A stretch of DNA of 64,000 bases from Planctomycetota bacterium (GTDB lineage Bacteria > Planctomycetota > Phycisphaerae > SM23-33): positions 78,541 to 142,540 of the forward strand of contig JAKJER010000014.1 of assembly GCA_022705325.1 (NCBI GenBank). The letters run 5' to 3'. Shown piece after piece: positions 33,742-41,718 of the stretch. Under the pieces are notes generated by a model. That model was not told where the DNA came from, ran no database searches, and saw only the letters and a program-made list of their open reading frames with translations. Within the stretch, counting starts at the first letter, position 1. Each line of letters begins with the position of its first letter. The translations under genes and the position numbers were made by a program.

Positions 33742-35081
33742 TCCTTAGCCTTCTGAATGGGGATCAGGACGATATTGCGGTACTCCATCCGCGAGCCCTC
33801 GCTCTGGAGGCAGATCTTGCCCGCGATGTGCTCGCAGTCGTCGGCGAAGTTCTGAAGCAGCCCGTTGACGCGGATCTCCAGCCGCCCGCCGTCGAGCATC
33901 AGTTCGTACTCGTTCCACTCGCCCAGCGGCTTCTCGTTGCTGGGGTGCATCTTCTTCGTCCGCCGCCCGCTGGTGCGGGCCGGGTCCGTCTTCATCGGGA
34001 ACTGGCCGATGTTGAAGATGTCGCCCTTGTTGTCCACCATGCCCTGGCACTCGATGGACCGCGGCCAGACGCCGTCCTTGCCCGTCATCCGCAGCAGCAC
34101 CCCGCCGTTGCCCTTGCTCAGGTGGCGCACCTGCATCCGCACGACGAAGTCGCGATAGTCCGCCTCGGTGCGGAGGTATCCAGCCGGCCGGCCCGCGTCG
34201 CACAACACGCCGTCCTTGACGCTCCACACGTCCTTCTGGGCGTCGGAGGAATACGTCCAGCCGGTCAGGTCCTTGCCGTTGAACAACCGCACCGCCTCGC
34301 CGTAGTGAGGGGGCAGGCCCTTGAGGCGGATGTCCTTGAAGTCCACGCTCATCGGCGCCCCGGCGTGGAGCTGCAGCGCCAGCACGCCCTCCATGCACCG
34401 CCCGGCCTTGTCATTGTCGATCAACTCGACGGTCTGCACGCCGTTGAGCTTCATCATCACGTGGTTGCCGCGACAGGTGATCTCATACTCGTTCCACTCG
34501 GGCGTCTTGTTGCTCTTGTAGTAGCCGGCCTGGATCATCTGCTTTGGCTCGCCCACCTGCCCGGCCACCTCCTTGACCATTTCTCCGTCCTTGGCCTCCA
34601 GGATCACGAACTCGCCCACGCTGGCCAGGCGTTTGCGTCCGCGCTCGTGGTAGAGCAGCCCGACGTGCCCGGGTCCCTCGTTCACCTCCGCCTGGTAGCC
34701 GGAGACGACCCACGGGTTGCGGCTGCCCGGCTGGCCCACCACGCTGCTGCGGAACTGCACGCCGGAGTTGTTCGCGTCGCCCACGCGGAACTTCAGGCGC
34801 AGGATGAAGTCCTTGGGCTTGCCGCCTTTCCAGATCAGGAACGTGTTGCCCTGGGCGGCCTTCTCCGCCGTCGTCTCGCCGTGGATCGCCCCGTCGCGGA
34901 CCGACCACAGCCGGCTGTCGCCTTCCCAGCCGGTCAGGTCCTTGCCGTTGAACAGCGTCTGGAAGCCCGCCTCGTCATCGGCTGGTGTGGCCGGCGCATC
35001 CGCCGCCCACGCCGCGCCGCTCAACGCCGCCAGCACCGCCGCCAGAAGGAATCCGATTCGCCTGCTCTGTCTTGCCGTCAT
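33738..35081 (-). CDS. Secreted protein with two DUF1080 (3-keto-disaccharide hydrolase) domains
   Basis: A 447-aa protein with a signal peptide to about residue 26 (ALSGAAWA). Two copies of the DUF1080 beta-jelly-roll follow, each starting with the hallmark LFNGKDLTGW (near residues 39 and 245). DUF1080 proteins cleave 3-keto-glycosides or bind sugars. The ATG at 35081 has AGGAG 8 bases upstream. The last codons and the TAG stop run into the heptad-repeat array, so the true end may have been reset by repeat growth. It faces the PQQ-propeller gene. Confidence 0.9.
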   Translation of the reverse strand: MTARQSRRIGFLLAAVLAALSGAAWAADAPATPADDEAGFQTLFNGKDLTGWEGDSRLWSVRDGAIHGETTAEKAAQGNTFLIWKGGKPKDFILRLKFRVGDANNSGVQFRSSVVGQPGSRNPWVVSGYQAEVNEGPGHVGLLYHERGRKRLASVGEFVILEAKDGEMVKEVAGQVGEPKQMIQAGYYKSNKTPEWNEYEITCRGNHVMMKLNGVQTVELIDNDKAGRCMEGVLALQLHAGAPMSVDFKDIRLKGLPPHYGEAVRLFNGKDLTGWTYSSDAQKDVWSVKDGVLCDAGRPAGYLRTEADYRDFVVRMQVRHLSKGNGGVLLRMTGKDGVWPRSIECQGMVDNKGDIFNIGQFPMKTDPARTSGRRTKKMHPSNEKPLGEWNEYELMLDGGRLEIRVNGLLQNFADDCEHIAGKICLQSEGSRMEYRNIVLIPIQKAKD

Positions 35082-35170
35082 CGTCGTGCTCCTTTGCCGA
35101 GGGTGGCCCAGTGGGCCCAGTGGGTTCAACGCTGCCGGCGGCGGGCCTATTCCCGCAGTCTTTGTCCGGA

Positions 35171-35176
35171 TACAAT
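35171..35176 (+). promoter_or_regulatory. -10 element TACAAT, probable leaderless start
   Basis: TACAAT followed by 6 bases and then the ATG at 35183, the same geometry as xseA. No Shine-Dalgarno sequence and no clear -35. Confidence 0.45.
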
Positions 35177-35182
35177 AAGGCT

Positions 35183-35596
35183 ATGCAGGCTCACTCGACG
35201 ACGGTTTTCTACCTGGTGTTGTGGGCTGTGTATCTGCCCGCAATCCTCTGGTATGTACGGCGCAAGCGCCACAGCCTGGCAATCGCGGCCTTCTCCGCCA
35301 TCGTCCCGTCGCTGGTGGCCCTCGATGCGGGTTACGTGTTCGTCCTGAACCGTGGCGAAGCGGTTCGCCAGTTCGTCGCCTACAGTGCATCGGGCATGGA
35401 CGTGTGGTCGCACTGGGCCAGTGCGTGGCCAATGCTCCTGCTGCTGACGTTACTGGCCGCAGCGGGGCACTTCGTGTGGGGCCTGGTCGCCAGCTTCAGG
35501 GAGAGGTACGACGTCTGGGTCGTGGTCGCCGTGGCAAGCGGGATCATGTCACTGCTGGCCTTATTGGTCGTCGTGTCCACCGCCCCGACCGCCTGA
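35183..35596 (+). CDS. Small membrane protein, four predicted helices
   Basis: A 137-aa protein with hydrophobic segments at about 9-25, 33-52, 78-100 and 112-133, with short charged loops (RRKRH; RERYD). The start is placed at the ATG directly downstream of TACAAT. No family is recognised. It sits alone between the DUF1080 gene and a second heptad-repeat array. Confidence 0.65.
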   Translation: MQAHSTTVFYLVLWAVYLPAILWYVRRKRHSLAIAAFSAIVPSLVALDAGYVFVLNRGEAVRQFVAYSASGMDVWSHWASAWPMLLLLTLLAAAGHFVWGLVASFRERYDVWVVVAVASGIMSLLALLVVVSTAPTA

Positions 35597-35611
35597 CCTG
35601 CTGTTTCCTTT

Positions 35612-35639
35612 TCCCTATTCCCTTTTCCCTATTCCCTGC
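35612..35639. repeat. Heptanucleotide tandem repeat TCCCTNN (4 copies)
   Basis: TCCCTAT, TCCCTTT, TCCCTAT, TCCCTGC, preceded by a degenerate unit; it starts 16 bases after the small membrane-protein gene. Same repeat as 33686-33741, 1.9 kb away. Confidence 0.85.
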
Positions 35640-35651
35640 CGTTAGAACCTC

Positions 35652-35680
35652 TTGCCAAAGCTCTCGCCAGCGGATAAGTT
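35652..35680 (+). promoter_or_regulatory. Promoter TTGCCA-N17-TAAGTT of the SDR operon
   Basis: -35 at 35652-35657 and a weak -10 at 35675-35680 would give a leader of about 105 bases that includes a palindrome and a large hairpin. Confidence 0.4.
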
Positions 35681-35693
35681 TACAGCCCGGCTT

Positions 35694-35707
35694 GCCTGCG
35701 GGCAGGC
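35694..35707. repeat. Dispersed palindrome GCCTGC-GG-GCAGGC
   Basis: A 6-bp stem in the leader of the SDR gene, part of the CCTGC/GCAGG family. Confidence 0.55.
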
Positions 35708-35723
35708 TGGCCGGCCGGCGGGA

Positions 35724-35769
35724 GGCGCCGGTCTGCCGCGGGAAAAGGTGCAGACCGGTGCGCCCGCGG
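35724..35769 (+). promoter_or_regulatory. Structured leader: long hairpin with possible pseudoknot
   Basis: GGCGCCGGTCTGC (35724-35736) pairs with GCAGACCG and GCGCC (35750-35764, 2-base bulge), a 13-bp stem. The loop holds CGCGGG (35737-35742), which is complementary to CCCGCG (35763-35768) just after the stem, allowing an alternative fold or a pseudoknot. It ends 13 bases before the GGGAG ribosome site of the SDR gene. It matches no riboswitch class I can name. Confidence 0.5.
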
Positions 35770-35790
35770 TCGGCGAGCGATGGGAGAGCA

Positions 35791-36570
35791 ATGGACCTGA
35801 ACCTGAAAGACAAGGTCGTACTGGTGACGGGGGGCAGTCGAGGACTCGGCCGGACCATCTGTGAGAGCTTCGCCGACGAGGGGGCCAAGATCGTCGTCAG
35901 CTACTACCGCCAGGCCAACGGCACGGTGAACCTGGCCGACGAGGCCGAGGCGGTCGTCGCGGACCTCCAGCGGCGCGGCTCAGCCGCCATGGCCGTCGGA
36001 GGCGACGTGTCCATCGAACAGGACGTAGCCGACCTGTTCGAGCAGGCCTGGAGGCAGCTTGGCCCGGTCGACGTGCTGGTCAACAACGCCGGCATCTGCC
36101 CCGTGTCGTTCATCAAGGACATGCCCTACGAGATGTGGCGGTCCACCATCGACATCAACCTCAACGGTACGTTCCTGTGCAGCCGCGAGCTGGTCCGCCG
36201 CGCGACCGCGCAGAAGCGCCCCGCCCGCATCGTCAACATCGTCTCGCAGGCGGCCTTCAACGGCTCGGCCACGGGCAAGTCGCACTACTCGGCCAGCAAG
36301 GCGGGCATCGTAATGCTGACGGTATCGCTGGCCAAGGAGATGGCCCGCGAGGGCATCACCGTCAACGCCGTCGCTCCGGGCATGATGCGGACGGAGATGG
36401 TGGCTGAGTCGCTCAAGGTCAAGGAAGAGCAATACAACAAGAGCATCCCGCTGGGTCGCATCGGCGACACCCGCGAGGTGGCCAACGTGGTGCTGTTCCT
36501 GGCCAGCGACGCCGCCAGCTACGTCACCGGCGCCACCTACGACGCCAGCGGCGGGATGCTCATGAGGTGA
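35791..36570 (+). CDS. SDR-family oxidoreductase
   Basis: A 259-aa NAD(P)-dependent short-chain dehydrogenase, probably of a sugar or sugar alcohol given the operon. It has the cofactor loop TGGSRGLG (13-20), NNAG, and the catalytic Y166-SAS-K170. GIPL-type IPLGRIGDTREVANVVLFLASD and YVTGATYDASGGM close it as in FabG-like classical SDRs. The ATG at 35791 has GGGAG 4 bases upstream. It heads the SDR - MFS - FGGY kinase - propeller cluster. Confidence 0.93.
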   Translation: MDLNLKDKVVLVTGGSRGLGRTICESFADEGAKIVVSYYRQANGTVNLADEAEAVVADLQRRGSAAMAVGGDVSIEQDVADLFEQAWRQLGPVDVLVNNAGICPVSFIKDMPYEMWRSTIDINLNGTFLCSRELVRRATAQKRPARIVNIVSQAAFNGSATGKSHYSASKAGIVMLTVSLAKEMAREGITVNAVAPGMMRTEMVAESLKVKEEQYNKSIPLGRIGDTREVANVVLFLASDAASYVTGATYDASGGMLMR

Positions 36571-36693
36571 GACCGTGGCCGGTAGCCGGCGGCTGGTGAA
36601 CCGGTGGCCGGTAATCCGAAATGGCCTGTGTCGTCGTGCGTTTTGAAAGCAGCCGGTGAAGGGATGGATTCGCCGGCCTGTACGCGACGTTGA

Positions 36694-36715
36694 CGCCGCC
36701 CGGCGTCGGGCGGCG
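36694..36715 (+). terminator. GC-rich hairpin between SDR and MFS genes
   Basis: CGCCGCCCG-GCGT-CGGGCGGCG, a perfect 9-bp stem with a 4-base loop and no U-run. It may attenuate or separate expression of SDR and MFS. Confidence 0.4.
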
Positions 36716-36727
36716 GTTGCATCATAG

Positions 36728-36749
36728 ACCTGCCTGCCGGCAGGCAGGT
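36728..36749. repeat. Dispersed palindrome, perfect 22-bp copy
   Basis: ACCTGCCTGCC and GGCAGGCAGGT meet without a loop, the most regular member of the family. It lies 29 bases before the MFS start. Confidence 0.85.
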
Positions 36750-36778
36750 TCGGTTCGCAAACAAGGAGCAAACGCGTC

Positions 36779-38017
36779 ATGGCAAGCATGTCCCTGGACA
36801 CCCGAATTCGTCTGAGCGTCATGATGTTCCTGCAGTATATGATGCTGCCCGTATGGTGGATCCCGTTGGCGGCGTATGTCGTAGGGCTGGGGGGGACGGC
36901 CGGCTTCTGGAAGCCGTGGATCATGAGTTCGATGGCCCTTGGCTGCCTGGCCTCTCCGCTGATCGGCATGTTTGCGGACCGGCATTTCGCCAGTCAGCAC
37001 GTGCTGGCGGGCTTGAACCTGACTGCCGGCGTCCTGCTGTTGGTGGCGGCCAACATCTCCAATCCGGCCATGTTGTTCGTTGTGCTGCTGCTGGCGATGC
37101 TGTGCTACATGCCCACCTGGGGCCTGACCAGCTCGGTCTCGATGGCCCACAGCCCGGCGGAGAAGTTCCCCCAGATCCGCGTCTTCGGATCAATCGGCTG
37201 GGTGGCGGCCGGCGCGTTCAGTCTGGTCGGCCTGTACCTGATGAAGGTGGAGATTGACAAGACGCCGATCATCTTCTACTGCGGGGCGGGGACGGCCTTC
37301 GCCGGGGCGATCTTCTCGCTCTTCCTGCCGCACACGCCCCCGCCTGCCAAGGGACAGAAGGCCAGCGTCGTCGACGTGCTCGGCCTGCGGGCCTTCAGTC
37401 TGTTCAAGCACGCCGATTTCACGCTGTACGTGCTGGTGTCCATCCTGGTCTCGGTCGCCTTCTCCATGTATTGGTCGTACTTCTCGGAGTACCTGACCGA
37501 CAAGGGGTTCACGCTGCTGACCTTCACCACCAACCTTGGACAGGTCGCCGAGATGCTCCTGATGCTCGCGGTCCCGCTGGCCATCGCCAAGGTCGGACTG
37601 AAGTGGGCCATGGTGATCGGCCTGCTGGCCCAGCTCGCACGTTATGGCTCGCTTTACCTGGGTGAGATCAGCGGCGCCCTGGCCCTGAGCTACGTGGCCA
37701 TCCTGGTCCACGGCCTGATCTTCGGCTTCTTCTTCGTCGGTGGGCAGATATATGTCGATCGCCGGGCCCCCAAGGAGATGAAGGCCCAGGCGCAGGGCTT
37801 CATGTTCCTGGCCACCTTCGGCGTGGGCCTGTTGATCGGTAACTTCCTCTGCGCCTGGCTCATCGACGCCTACAAGGTCAATGGCGTGCGCCACTGGGAA
37901 CCGGTGTGGATGTGGACGACGGTGGCATCGGCCGTGGCCATGGTGCTCTTCGCCTTGCTCTTCCATGACAAGACCAAGCCGGCGGAGGAACAGCCCGCCC
38001 CCGAAGCCGCCGCCTGA
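36779..38017 (+). CDS. MFS transporter, nucleoside:H+ symporter (NupG-like) type
   Basis: A 412-aa protein with 12 hydrophobic segments. It starts RIRLSVMMFLQYMMLPVWWIPLA and has the first-loop motif GMFADRHF and IRVFGSIGWVAAG, features of the nucleoside:H+ symporter subfamily. In planctomycetes such proteins often import sugars or sugar nucleosides. AAGGAG lies about 10 bases before the ATG. With an SDR before and a kinase after, it probably imports the substrate of that pathway. Confidence 0.9.
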   Translation: MASMSLDTRIRLSVMMFLQYMMLPVWWIPLAAYVVGLGGTAGFWKPWIMSSMALGCLASPLIGMFADRHFASQHVLAGLNLTAGVLLLVAANISNPAMLFVVLLLAMLCYMPTWGLTSSVSMAHSPAEKFPQIRVFGSIGWVAAGAFSLVGLYLMKVEIDKTPIIFYCGAGTAFAGAIFSLFLPHTPPPAKGQKASVVDVLGLRAFSLFKHADFTLYVLVSILVSVAFSMYWSYFSEYLTDKGFTLLTFTTNLGQVAEMLLMLAVPLAIAKVGLKWAMVIGLLAQLARYGSLYLGEISGALALSYVAILVHGLIFGFFFVGGQIYVDRRAPKEMKAQAQGFMFLATFGVGLLIGNFLCAWLIDAYKVNGVRHWEPVWMWTTVASAVAMVLFALLFHDKTKPAEEQPAPEAAA

Positions 38018-38050
38018 GTCGGCCAGACGAAAAACCAGCAACGCAATCCA

Positions 38051-38078
38051 GGCGGCCCCGGCGAAGTCCGGGGCCGCC
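38051..38078 (+). promoter_or_regulatory. Intercistronic hairpin before the kinase gene
   Basis: GGCGGCCCCGG-CGAAGT-CCGGGGCCGCC, an 11-bp perfect stem ending 7 bases before the GAGGAAG ribosome site. It may stabilise or tune downstream translation. Confidence 0.5.
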
Positions 38079-38097
38079 GCACCATGAGGAAGACGTT

Positions 38098-39612
38098 ATG
38101 CCCCAGTACCTGATGGGAATCGACAACGGCTGCACGGTTTCCAAGGCCGCCCTGTTCACCGCCGACGGTAAGGAAGTCGCCGTCGCCTCCGCCAAGACCC
38201 AGGCCACCTCCCCCAAGCCCGACTGGTACGAGCGGGACACCGAGGAGGTCTGGACCTCGACGGCCGCCGCGGTCAAGCAGGTCATCGCCCAGGCGGGCGT
38301 GGATGCCAAAGACATCGCCGCCGTCGCCTGCACGGGGCACGGCAACGGGCTGTACCTGGTCGACGAGGCGGGCAAGCCCGTTCGACCGGGCATCCTGTCC
38401 ATGGACGGCCGGGCCAAAGAATATATCCGGCGTTGGCAGGCGGAAGGCGTCGGGCAAAAAGTGCTGCCCATGACCATGCAGAGCATCTGGCCCGCCCAGC
38501 CCAACGCGCTGCTGGCGTGGCTCCGCGACAACGAGCCGGACACGTTCAAGAAGGCCCGCTGGGTGCTCATGTGCAAGGACTTCGCCCGCTCGCGCCTGAC
38601 CGGCAAGATCCAGATGGAGCTGACGGACATGTCCGGCACGAGCCTGATGAACCTTCAGACGCGCGGCTACGACCAGGCCGTGCTGGAGGCGTTCGGGATC
38701 GGCGAGATGATGGACCTGCTGCCCCCGATCGTCCGCAGCGAGGAAGTCTGCGGCACGGTCACCGCCGAGGCGGCCGCCGCCACGGGCCTGGCCGAGGGCA
38801 CCCCCGTCGCCGGCGGGATGTTCGACATCGACGCCTGCGGGCTGGCCACCGGCACCATCGACGACAGCCAGCTCTGCATGATCGCCGGCACCTGGGGCAA
38901 CAACCAGTACATCTCGAAGACGCCCGTGGTCAGCGAGGACGTCTTCATGACCTCCTGCTACGCCATGCCCGAGTACTACCTCATCCTCGAGGGCAGCGCC
39001 ACCTCGGCCAGCAACCTCGAGTGGATCGTCAACCAGTTCTTCCAGGCCGAGCAGGCGACGGCCGCCCAGCGCGGCACGAGCGTCTACGACGTGTGCAACG
39101 AGTGGGTCGAGCAGACCAAACCCGAGGACGCGAAGATCGTCTTCCTGCCCTTCCTGTACGGTTCGAACGCCCACGCCGATGCCAAGGGCAGCCTGGTGGG
39201 GATGGCCGGCTGGCACACCCGCGGGCACGTGCTGCGGGCGGTGTACGAGGGCGTCGTGTTCGGTCACCTCACCCACGTGAACAAGCTGATGAAGTTCCGC
39301 CCGCCGTTCAAGCGGGTGCGCCTGGTCGGCGGGGCGTCGCGGTCGCGGGCCTGGGTGCAGATCTTCGCCGACGCCCTCCAGGCCCCCGTCGAGATCCCCG
39401 ACGGCACGGAACTCGGCGCCCTGGGCGCGGCCATTTGCGCCGCGGTGGCCGCCGGCGTCCACCCGTCCTACGAGGCGGCCGTCGGCGCCATGGTCCGCTT
39501 CAGCCGAGTCCAGGAGCCTCAATCCGACAAGGCCGCCCTCTACCAGGCCAAGTTCGACCGCTACCAGAAGGTCGTCCAGGCCCTGGGCGGGGTGTGGAAA
39601 GACCTGGCCTGA
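38098..39612 (+). CDS. FGGY-family carbohydrate kinase
   Basis: A 504-aa sugar kinase with MGIDNGCTVSKAALF (phosphate loop), TGHGNGLYLVDEAGKPVRPGILSMDGRA (substrate site), GGMFDIDACGLATG and the C-terminal adenosine motif VRLVGGASRSRAW. The wording of the substrate region resembles xylulokinase/L-xylulose kinase rather than glycerol kinase, but specificity cannot be read. It would phosphorylate the imported or oxidised sugar. The stop is 2 bases before the next gene. Confidence 0.92.
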   Translation: MPQYLMGIDNGCTVSKAALFTADGKEVAVASAKTQATSPKPDWYERDTEEVWTSTAAAVKQVIAQAGVDAKDIAAVACTGHGNGLYLVDEAGKPVRPGILSMDGRAKEYIRRWQAEGVGQKVLPMTMQSIWPAQPNALLAWLRDNEPDTFKKARWVLMCKDFARSRLTGKIQMELTDMSGTSLMNLQTRGYDQAVLEAFGIGEMMDLLPPIVRSEEVCGTVTAEAAAATGLAEGTPVAGGMFDIDACGLATGTIDDSQLCMIAGTWGNNQYISKTPVVSEDVFMTSCYAMPEYYLILEGSATSASNLEWIVNQFFQAEQATAAQRGTSVYDVCNEWVEQTKPEDAKIVFLPFLYGSNAHADAKGSLVGMAGWHTRGHVLRAVYEGVVFGHLTHVNKLMKFRPPFKRVRLVGGASRSRAWVQIFADALQAPVEIPDGTELGALGAAICAAVAAGVHPSYEAAVGAMVRFSRVQEPQSDKAALYQAKFDRYQKVVQALGGVWKDLA

Positions 39613-39614
39613 CC

Positions 39615-40493
39615 ATGTGGATCACCGCGCTGCTCGCCGTGCTCTCGCTCGCGCAGGCGCCCGCGCGCCCCGCGCTGGCCGCCCCGCTCAAGACGCCGTG
39701 TCCCGCCTTCCTCTACGCAGCCGAGGGCGACGGCGGGTGGATCCTCCGCTTCAACCGCCAGGGTGAGATCGACTGGTCCTTCCGTGCACCGATGAGCCGC
39801 GACGTGTGGCAACTGCCCGGCGGCAACGTCCTGTTCGCCTTCAACGAGAAGTACGACCCCAAGGGCCACGACAACCCGAGCGGCGTCATGGAGGTCGACC
39901 CCGCGGGCAAGGTGGTCTGGCGGTTCGACACCAAGGGCCAGGTCTGGGCCTGCCAGCGGCTGGCCGACGGCAACACGCTGATCGGCGCCGCCAGCCAGGG
40001 CAAGGTGCTCATCGTCAGCCCAGCCGGCAAGATCGTCCGCGAGGTCCGCCTCCGCAACGCGCCCGGGCATAGCTGCATGCGACACGCCCGCGCCCTGGCC
40101 GACGGGACGATCCTGGTAGCCGAGGAGTCCGCCAAGGCCATCCGCGAGTACGATCCCCAGGGCAGGTTCGTGCGGGAGATGACCGTGCCCTTCCCCCCGT
40201 TCTCCGTCTGCCGCCTTCCCAACGGCCACACGCTTACCAGCGGCAAGACGCACCTGGTCGAGTTGGACAAGGCCGGCAAGGTCGTCTGGTCGCTGGACGG
40301 CAAGGACTACCCGGACCTGGGCGTGCGATGGCTGGCGGGCCTGCAAGTGCTGCCCAACGGGAATATCTTCTGCTGCAACGCCGGGGGCAAGGTCGGCTTC
40401 ATCGAGTTCTCGCGAGACAAGAAGGTCGCGTGGGCCAGCAACGACAAGCCTATCCACCTGCCGGCCGGGCACGGGATTCATGTGCTGCCTTGA
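39615..40493 (+). CDS. Secreted beta-propeller protein
   Basis: A 292-aa protein with a signal peptide (MWITALLAVLSLAQAPARPALA) and repeated propeller blades (GGWILRFNRQGEIDWSF, GVMEVDPAGKVVWRF, GKVLIVSPAGKIVREV, KTHLVELDKAGKVVWSL, GKVGFIEFSRDKKVAW). It resembles arylsulfotransferase/PQQ-like propellers. The start is 2 bases after the kinase stop, so it is in the same operon; it may bind or modify the extracellular sugar. Function unproven. Confidence 0.8.
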   Translation: MWITALLAVLSLAQAPARPALAAPLKTPCPAFLYAAEGDGGWILRFNRQGEIDWSFRAPMSRDVWQLPGGNVLFAFNEKYDPKGHDNPSGVMEVDPAGKVVWRFDTKGQVWACQRLADGNTLIGAASQGKVLIVSPAGKIVREVRLRNAPGHSCMRHARALADGTILVAEESAKAIREYDPQGRFVREMTVPFPPFSVCRLPNGHTLTSGKTHLVELDKAGKVVWSLDGKDYPDLGVRWLAGLQVLPNGNIFCCNAGGKVGFIEFSRDKKVAWASNDKPIHLPAGHGIHVLP

Positions 40494-40499
40494 GACTGC

Positions 40500-40898
40500 T
40501 TAGAGGAGCTTCGTGAAGCCTGCCTGTTCGAAGTGCTTGTCGGCAGTAAGCGCTTCCTTCAATCCTTCCCGCCGCATCACGACGAAGGATATGCAGTCGG
40601 TGAGGGACCAGTCTTTATCGAGCCTCTTTCTGTGCAACCTGCAGCCCGCGTCGAACAGATCAAGGCTTGCCGGGATCACCTCTGTCGCGGGATCCGTTCC
40701 TATGCGGTCGATGAGTCTGGCGAACGCGGGTTTGTCGATCACTTTGGAAAGCGAATTCCCAACTTCCAGCAAGACATACTCCGTTGTCTTCACCCGCCCC
40801 GTTTGCCCCAGAAGCCATCTTGCAGCCTTATCGTGGGCGCAGTCGTCAGGGTTGACCAAGGCGATGTAGTACGAGGTGTCCGCAAAGACGCATTTCAT
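40500..40898 (-). CDS. PIN-domain toxin (VapC type)
   Basis: A 132-aa ribonuclease with the four acidic PIN residues D7, E45, D101 and D120 (ADTSYY, LLEVGN, SLTDCISF, TADKHFEQAGF). VapC toxins cut tRNA or rRNA when freed from antitoxin. Its ATG overlaps the stop of the upstream antitoxin gene by 4 bases. It faces the propeller gene with only 6 bases between stop codons. Confidence 0.92.
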   Translation of the reverse strand: MKCVFADTSYYIALVNPDDCAHDKAARWLLGQTGRVKTTEYVLLEVGNSLSKVIDKPAFARLIDRIGTDPATEVIPASLDLFDAGCRLHRKRLDKDWSLTDCISFVVMRREGLKEALTADKHFEQAGFTKLL

Positions 40899-41131
40899 TT
40901 CTGCTTGGGCAGCCCGTAGAGATAATGGTCATGGTTCACTGACGCGTCCGGGGGCAGTCCCTTGGCCGTTCCGATCACTGATTTGTAGTGCTCGTACATG
41001 GACGACGGTTTCCGCTGCTTCCTGCGGCGCCCCTTCAGGACGCGGATACTGACCTGCGCTCCCTCGGGGGGGCACTCCGGTCCTTCCACCACTACGATGC
41101 CGTCTTTTACTCGCCCGCGGTACGTCATCAT
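40895..41131 (-). CDS. Antitoxin partner of the PIN toxin
   Basis: A 78-aa protein. The N-terminus (YRGRVKDGIVVVEGPECPPEGAQVSIRVL) has the shape of a small beta-hairpin DNA-binding domain like AbrB/PHD-type antitoxins, and the C-terminal half (SSMYEHYKSVIGTAKGLP...) is a typical toxin-binding tail. ATGA overlap with the toxin gene gives coupled translation. Two ATGs occur in a row at the start. Confidence 0.8.
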   Translation of the reverse strand: MMTYRGRVKDGIVVVEGPECPPEGAQVSIRVLKGRRRKQRKPSSMYEHYKSVIGTAKGLPPDASVNHDHYLYGLPKQK

Positions 41132-41197
41132 CGTCTCCGGGTGTTACCGCCTCTATTATAGTTGGCGGCGGCAGTCGTGGAATCATTTTGTTCGCGT

Positions 41198-41551
41198 TCA
41201 ATTCTCCCCAGCCAGATACTCCCGCAGGACCACGGCATTGTTGTGTTCCTCGTCCCGGGCCGAGAATATCAGCGTGAGTGTGTGCTTGTCGGCCAGGCGG
41301 CGGAGTTCGTCCATGGCGTTCGGGTGCTTGTCCAACTCGGCAGCGTAGCGGCGGCGGAAGTCCTTCCACCTGGCCACATGGTGGCCGAACCACTTCCGCA
41401 GGTCGGCCGATGGGGCCGCGTCCTTCAGCCACAGGTCGATGTGGGCTTTGTCCTTCTTCATGCCCCTGGGCCAGACGCGGTCCACCAGCACCCGCGTGCC
41501 GTCCCGCGGCGAAGGCTTGTCGTACACCCGCTTGATCTGCACCTTCTTCAT
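41198..41551 (-). CDS. DUF488-family protein
   Basis: A 117-aa protein of the YeaO/DUF488 family: MKKVQIKRVYDKPSPRDGTRVLVDRVWPRG is the conserved opening, and DLRKWFGH, FRRRYAAEL and TLIFSARDEEHNNAVVL follow. Function is not known. The ATG at 41551 starts the conserved part; the frame is open upstream to 41668, but that part is repeat sequence. Confidence 0.9.
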   Translation of the reverse strand: MKKVQIKRVYDKPSPRDGTRVLVDRVWPRGMKKDKAHIDLWLKDAAPSADLRKWFGHHVARWKDFRRRYAAELDKHPNAMDELRRLADKHTLTLIFSARDEEHNNAVVLREYLAGEN

Positions 41552-41594
41552 GCGCGTCACCCCCAGGTCATTGTACGGCCGGTAACCCAGGCAC

Positions 41595-41623
41595 CTGCCT
41601 GAGACTCGCCTGGCGACAGGCAG
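41595..41623. repeat. Dispersed palindrome, long-loop type (copy 2)
   Basis: CTGCCTG (41595-41601) and CAGGCAG (41617-41623) around a 15-base loop; near-copy of 3335-3366 including the shared GAGAC after the first arm and TTCAG after the second. Confidence 0.75.
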
Positions 41624-41718
41624 ATTCAGAGGCGTTTGCAAGCATAGCGTCAAACTGCCCCCCGCCACAGAACGGAGGGCTCGGGACAGGCGCTTGTGTG
41701 CGCACAGGGTCCTGGAAT

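Noticed and set aside
38017..38097. A riboswitch before the FGGY kinase
   Set aside because: Only one simple 11-bp hairpin is present in 80 bases; there is no room for an aptamer. Listed as an intercistronic hairpin.
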